Of a stretch of DNA of 5,908 bases, positions 4,390 to 5,908 are shown in pieces. The notes beneath the pieces were generated by a model, which did not search any database, was not told the origin of the DNA, and worked only from the letters and a program-made list of their open reading frames with translations. A program made the translations under genes and the position numbers. The stretch lies in the NCBI GenBank assembly GCA_947058225.1, contig CAMSGF010000057.1:1-5908 (forward strand), in the 5' to 3' direction. This DNA comes from an uncultured Eubacteriaceae bacterium (GTDB lineage Bacteria; Bacillota; Clostridia; Eubacteriales; Anaerofustaceae). Each line of letters starts with the position of its first letter. Position 1 is the first letter of the stretch.

Positions 4390-5568
4390 CTACTTATACG
4401 ATTTATCAAAAATCTCAGCACAATCTTCCACACTCATTCTGCATGGGTTTGCAAGGAATAACCCTCCCATAGTGCTTCTTGCATTTTCTGCAAGTGTCAT
4501 AGATTCATCCTTTGAAAAGCCATATTCACTCATCTTTAAATCATCCACACCGCACTTCTTTTGAAGGTCTACCAAAGCATCTATAAAATCATAAGGACTG
4601 GATGCATCTTTTATCCCCATAGCTTTCGCCATTTTAACAAACTGCTCATCACACGCATGCTTTTCGATAAAAAACTCATAAAAAGCTTTTGAAATCATAA
4701 TAAGTCCTGCACCGTGAGGAAGGTTTGGATGATACGCACTCATCGCATGTTCCATAGAATGTTTAGCCGTTGTGCTGGTTAACTGCATAGTCATCCCCGC
4801 CATCGTGCTCGCATATGCCACATATTCCCTCGCCTCTAAATTTTCCCCCTCATTTACCGCTATCGGAAGATATTTAGCTATATGTTCAATTGAAGAAAGA
4901 GCTATCGTTTCAGTTGCAACATTAACACCTTTGCTTATCATAACCTCCGTATGGTGAAACAGTGCGTCAAAGCCTTGATAGGCAGTATATTTTTTAGGAA
5001 CACTCACCATAAAAGTAGGGTCAACAACAGATAGCACAGGCACAAGCCTGTCATCTCCGCCAAAACCGATTTTTTCATTATTTTCTGCGTTTGAGATAAC
5101 TCCCCACGCATTGATTTCCGAACCTGTTCCTGAAGTCGTCGCAATGGTTACTATCGGAAGCGGATCATTTTTTATATCCTCACCCTTCCCCGTTCCCCCT
5201 TTTACATAATCCCATAAATCTCCGTCATTTGTCGCCATAGCAGCAATAGCTTTTGAAGAATCAAGCACAGCCCCACCTCCAAGTGCAACTATAAAATCGC
5301 ACTCTTTTTCTCTGGCAAAGCCTGCTGCCTCCATAATGACTTCCTTCTTTGGATTTTCCATAATTTTATTAAATAAAACAAATTCTACTCCTGCTTTATT
5401 TAATTGTTCAGCCGTTTTATCATAAGAACCGTTAGTTTTTACCGATTTCCCGTTTGAAGTTAAAAGAAGAGCCTTCTTTCCGGGAAGTTTATGAGTGCTT
5501 AACTCTTCTATTTTCCCACTTCCAAAAAGTAATTTTGTGGGATTATAAAAAAGAAATTTCATATTCAT
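4390..5568 (-). CDS. Iron-dependent alcohol dehydrogenase (butanol dehydrogenase-like)
   Basis: This 392-aa cytoplasmic enzyme of the Fe-ADH family (group III) interconverts aldehydes and alcohols with NAD(P)H. The N-terminal domain has the nucleotide-binding motif GGGAVLDSSKAIA (97-109) and TTSGTGSE (144-151). The metal site is complete: Asp201 and His205 in FDALFHH, His270 in KHSMEH, and His285 in PHGAGL. These correspond to D196, H200, H263 and H277 of E. coli FucO. The beginning (FYNPTKLLFGSGKIEEL) and DLWDYVKGG (117-125) are typical of the BdhA/YugJ branch, so butyraldehyde or a similar fermentation aldehyde is a reasonable but unproven substrate. The start at 5568 is preceded by AGGAGA ten nucleotides away. 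A second ATG at 5562 is less well spaced. It is transcribed alone from its own promoter (5615-5644) to its own terminator. The aldo/keto reductase upstream has related chemistry. Confidence 0.93.
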   Translation of the reverse strand: MNMKFLFYNPTKLLFGSGKIEELSTHKLPGKKALLLTSNGKSVKTNGSYDKTAEQLNKAGVEFVLFNKIMENPKKEVIMEAAGFAREKECDFIVALGGGAVLDSSKAIAAMATNDGDLWDYVKGGTGKGEDIKNDPLPIVTIATTSGTGSEINAWGVISNAENNEKIGFGGDDRLVPVLSVVDPTFMVSVPKKYTAYQGFDALFHHTEVMISKGVNVATETIALSSIEHIAKYLPIAVNEGENLEAREYVAYASTMAGMTMQLTSTTAKHSMEHAMSAYHPNLPHGAGLIMISKAFYEFFIEKHACDEQFVKMAKAMGIKDASSPYDFIDALVDLQKKCGVDDLKMSEYGFSKDESMTLAENARSTMGGLFLANPCRMSVEDCAEIFDKSYK

Positions 5569-5614
5569 GATTATCTATTCTCCTTTTTTCATCTTAAGTA
5601 AATTATTATTTTAA

Positions 5615-5644
5615 ATTATAGGTCATACAAATATCAAATGTCAA
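5615..5644 (-). promoter_or_regulatory. Promoter of the alcohol dehydrogenase gene
   Basis: Minus strand: TTGACA at 5644..5639, an 18-nt spacer and TATAAT at 5620..5615. Both hexamers are perfect, which suggests strong expression. No TTGTTAA-type Rex operator or other clear operator palindrome overlaps it. The promoter lies in the 124-bp gap after the aldo/keto reductase stop. Confidence 0.82.
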
Positions 5645-5692
5645 AGCTTAATTTAAAAAATATACAATATTATAAACACAAAACATAAATAA

Positions 5693-5908
5693 TTATTTAG
5701 ACTGTTCTCCCTTTACCACCTGAACAAACCATTCAACTGTCGATGGGTCGTAATGAGAAAAAAATGAGCTTTCCTTTTTATCAAGAGATGCCATAATATA
5801 CATTTCTTCCTTTGTAAGTTCAAAATCAAATACATCAAAATTTTCTTTCATTCTTTCAATATGCGTTGATTTTGGAATAACGACAACTCCTCTTTGTATA
5901 TTCCATCT
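5693..5908 (-). CDS. Aldo/keto reductase, C-terminal 71 residues (cut by window edge)
   Basis: The open frame enters at 5908 and ends at TAA 5695..5693. Translation gives [19 protein letters not shown], the conserved C-terminal AKR segment in which the IPKS Lys/Ser contact the 2'-phosphate of NADPH. It is followed by [22 protein letters not shown], the usual helix pattern after that motif. The tail ([20 protein letters not shown]) matches the end of bacterial 2,5-diketo-gluconate/methylglyoxal reductase-like AKRs. The TIM-barrel core and the catalytic Asp-Tyr-Lys-His residues lie outside the window, so substrate and activity cannot be judged. It is on the same strand as the alcohol dehydrogenase, which has its own strong promoter. 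No hairpin terminator is seen between them, so read-through is possible. Confidence 0.88.
   Translation of the reverse strand, partial: RWNIQRGVVVIPKSTHIERMKENFDVFDFELTKEEMYIMASLDKKESSFFSHYDPSTVEWFVQVVKGEQSK

Noticed and set aside
4248..4433. Minus-strand 61-aa open frame overlapping the alcohol dehydrogenase end
   Set aside because: It runs through the terminator and palindrome and has no coding character.
4364..4957. Plus-strand open frames inside the alcohol dehydrogenase region
   Set aside because: They are antisense to a gene with a complete set of family motifs and have no good ribosome binding sites.
5569..5692. Rex (NADH-sensing) operator upstream of the alcohol dehydrogenase
   Set aside because: No TTGTTAA-N4-TTAACAA-like palindrome is present; the only palindromes are short AT runs.

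Overview
The window looks like chromosomal DNA of a low-GC anaerobic Firmicute, probably a gut-type member of the Clostridia. The reasons are the AT-rich base composition, strong GGAGG-type ribosome binding sites, sigma-A-like promoters, and the gene families present (LytTR regulator, TauE/SafE exporter, MATE transporter, iron-dependent alcohol dehydrogenase, aldo/keto reductase). The genus is not resolved by the sequence.

Left part (1-1417): a small LytTR DNA-binding regulator runs leftward and is followed by the first codons of another gene, with the usual layout of a LytTR regulator plus small membrane partner. It has a near-consensus promoter. Just upstream of the -35 box lies a 14-bp direct repeat with 21-bp periodicity, which is the expected shape of a LytTR operator. 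Two uncharacterised genes, a five-helix membrane protein and a 99-aa soluble protein, run rightward from the same divergent region, so one operator could serve both directions.

Middle part (1418-3716): a rightward pair, a TauE/SafE-family membrane exporter and a MATE-family efflux protein, separated by 29 bp and very probably one operon.

Convergent intergenic region (3717-4389): this is the most unusual part. It has no gene but holds two perfectly base-paired multi-arm structures (3735-3860 and 4166-4286). In each, an outer GC-rich stem encloses three hairpins and forms a four-way junction. The two share the same junction geometry and an outer GGGGCGG/CCGCCCC, while the inner stem and all arms differ in sequence with pairing fully kept. 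Between them is a strand almost without cytosine (6 C against 70 G in 260 nt). I do not recognise the family. It could be a repeated mobile element, a structured RNA, or a DNA cruciform element.

Right part (4390-5908): an iron-dependent, butanol-dehydrogenase-like alcohol dehydrogenase runs leftward with its own consensus promoter and intrinsic terminator. Upstream of it is the C-terminal end of an aldo/keto reductase on the same strand. Both are NAD(P)H-linked carbonyl/alcohol enzymes of the kind used in fermentation or aldehyde removal.
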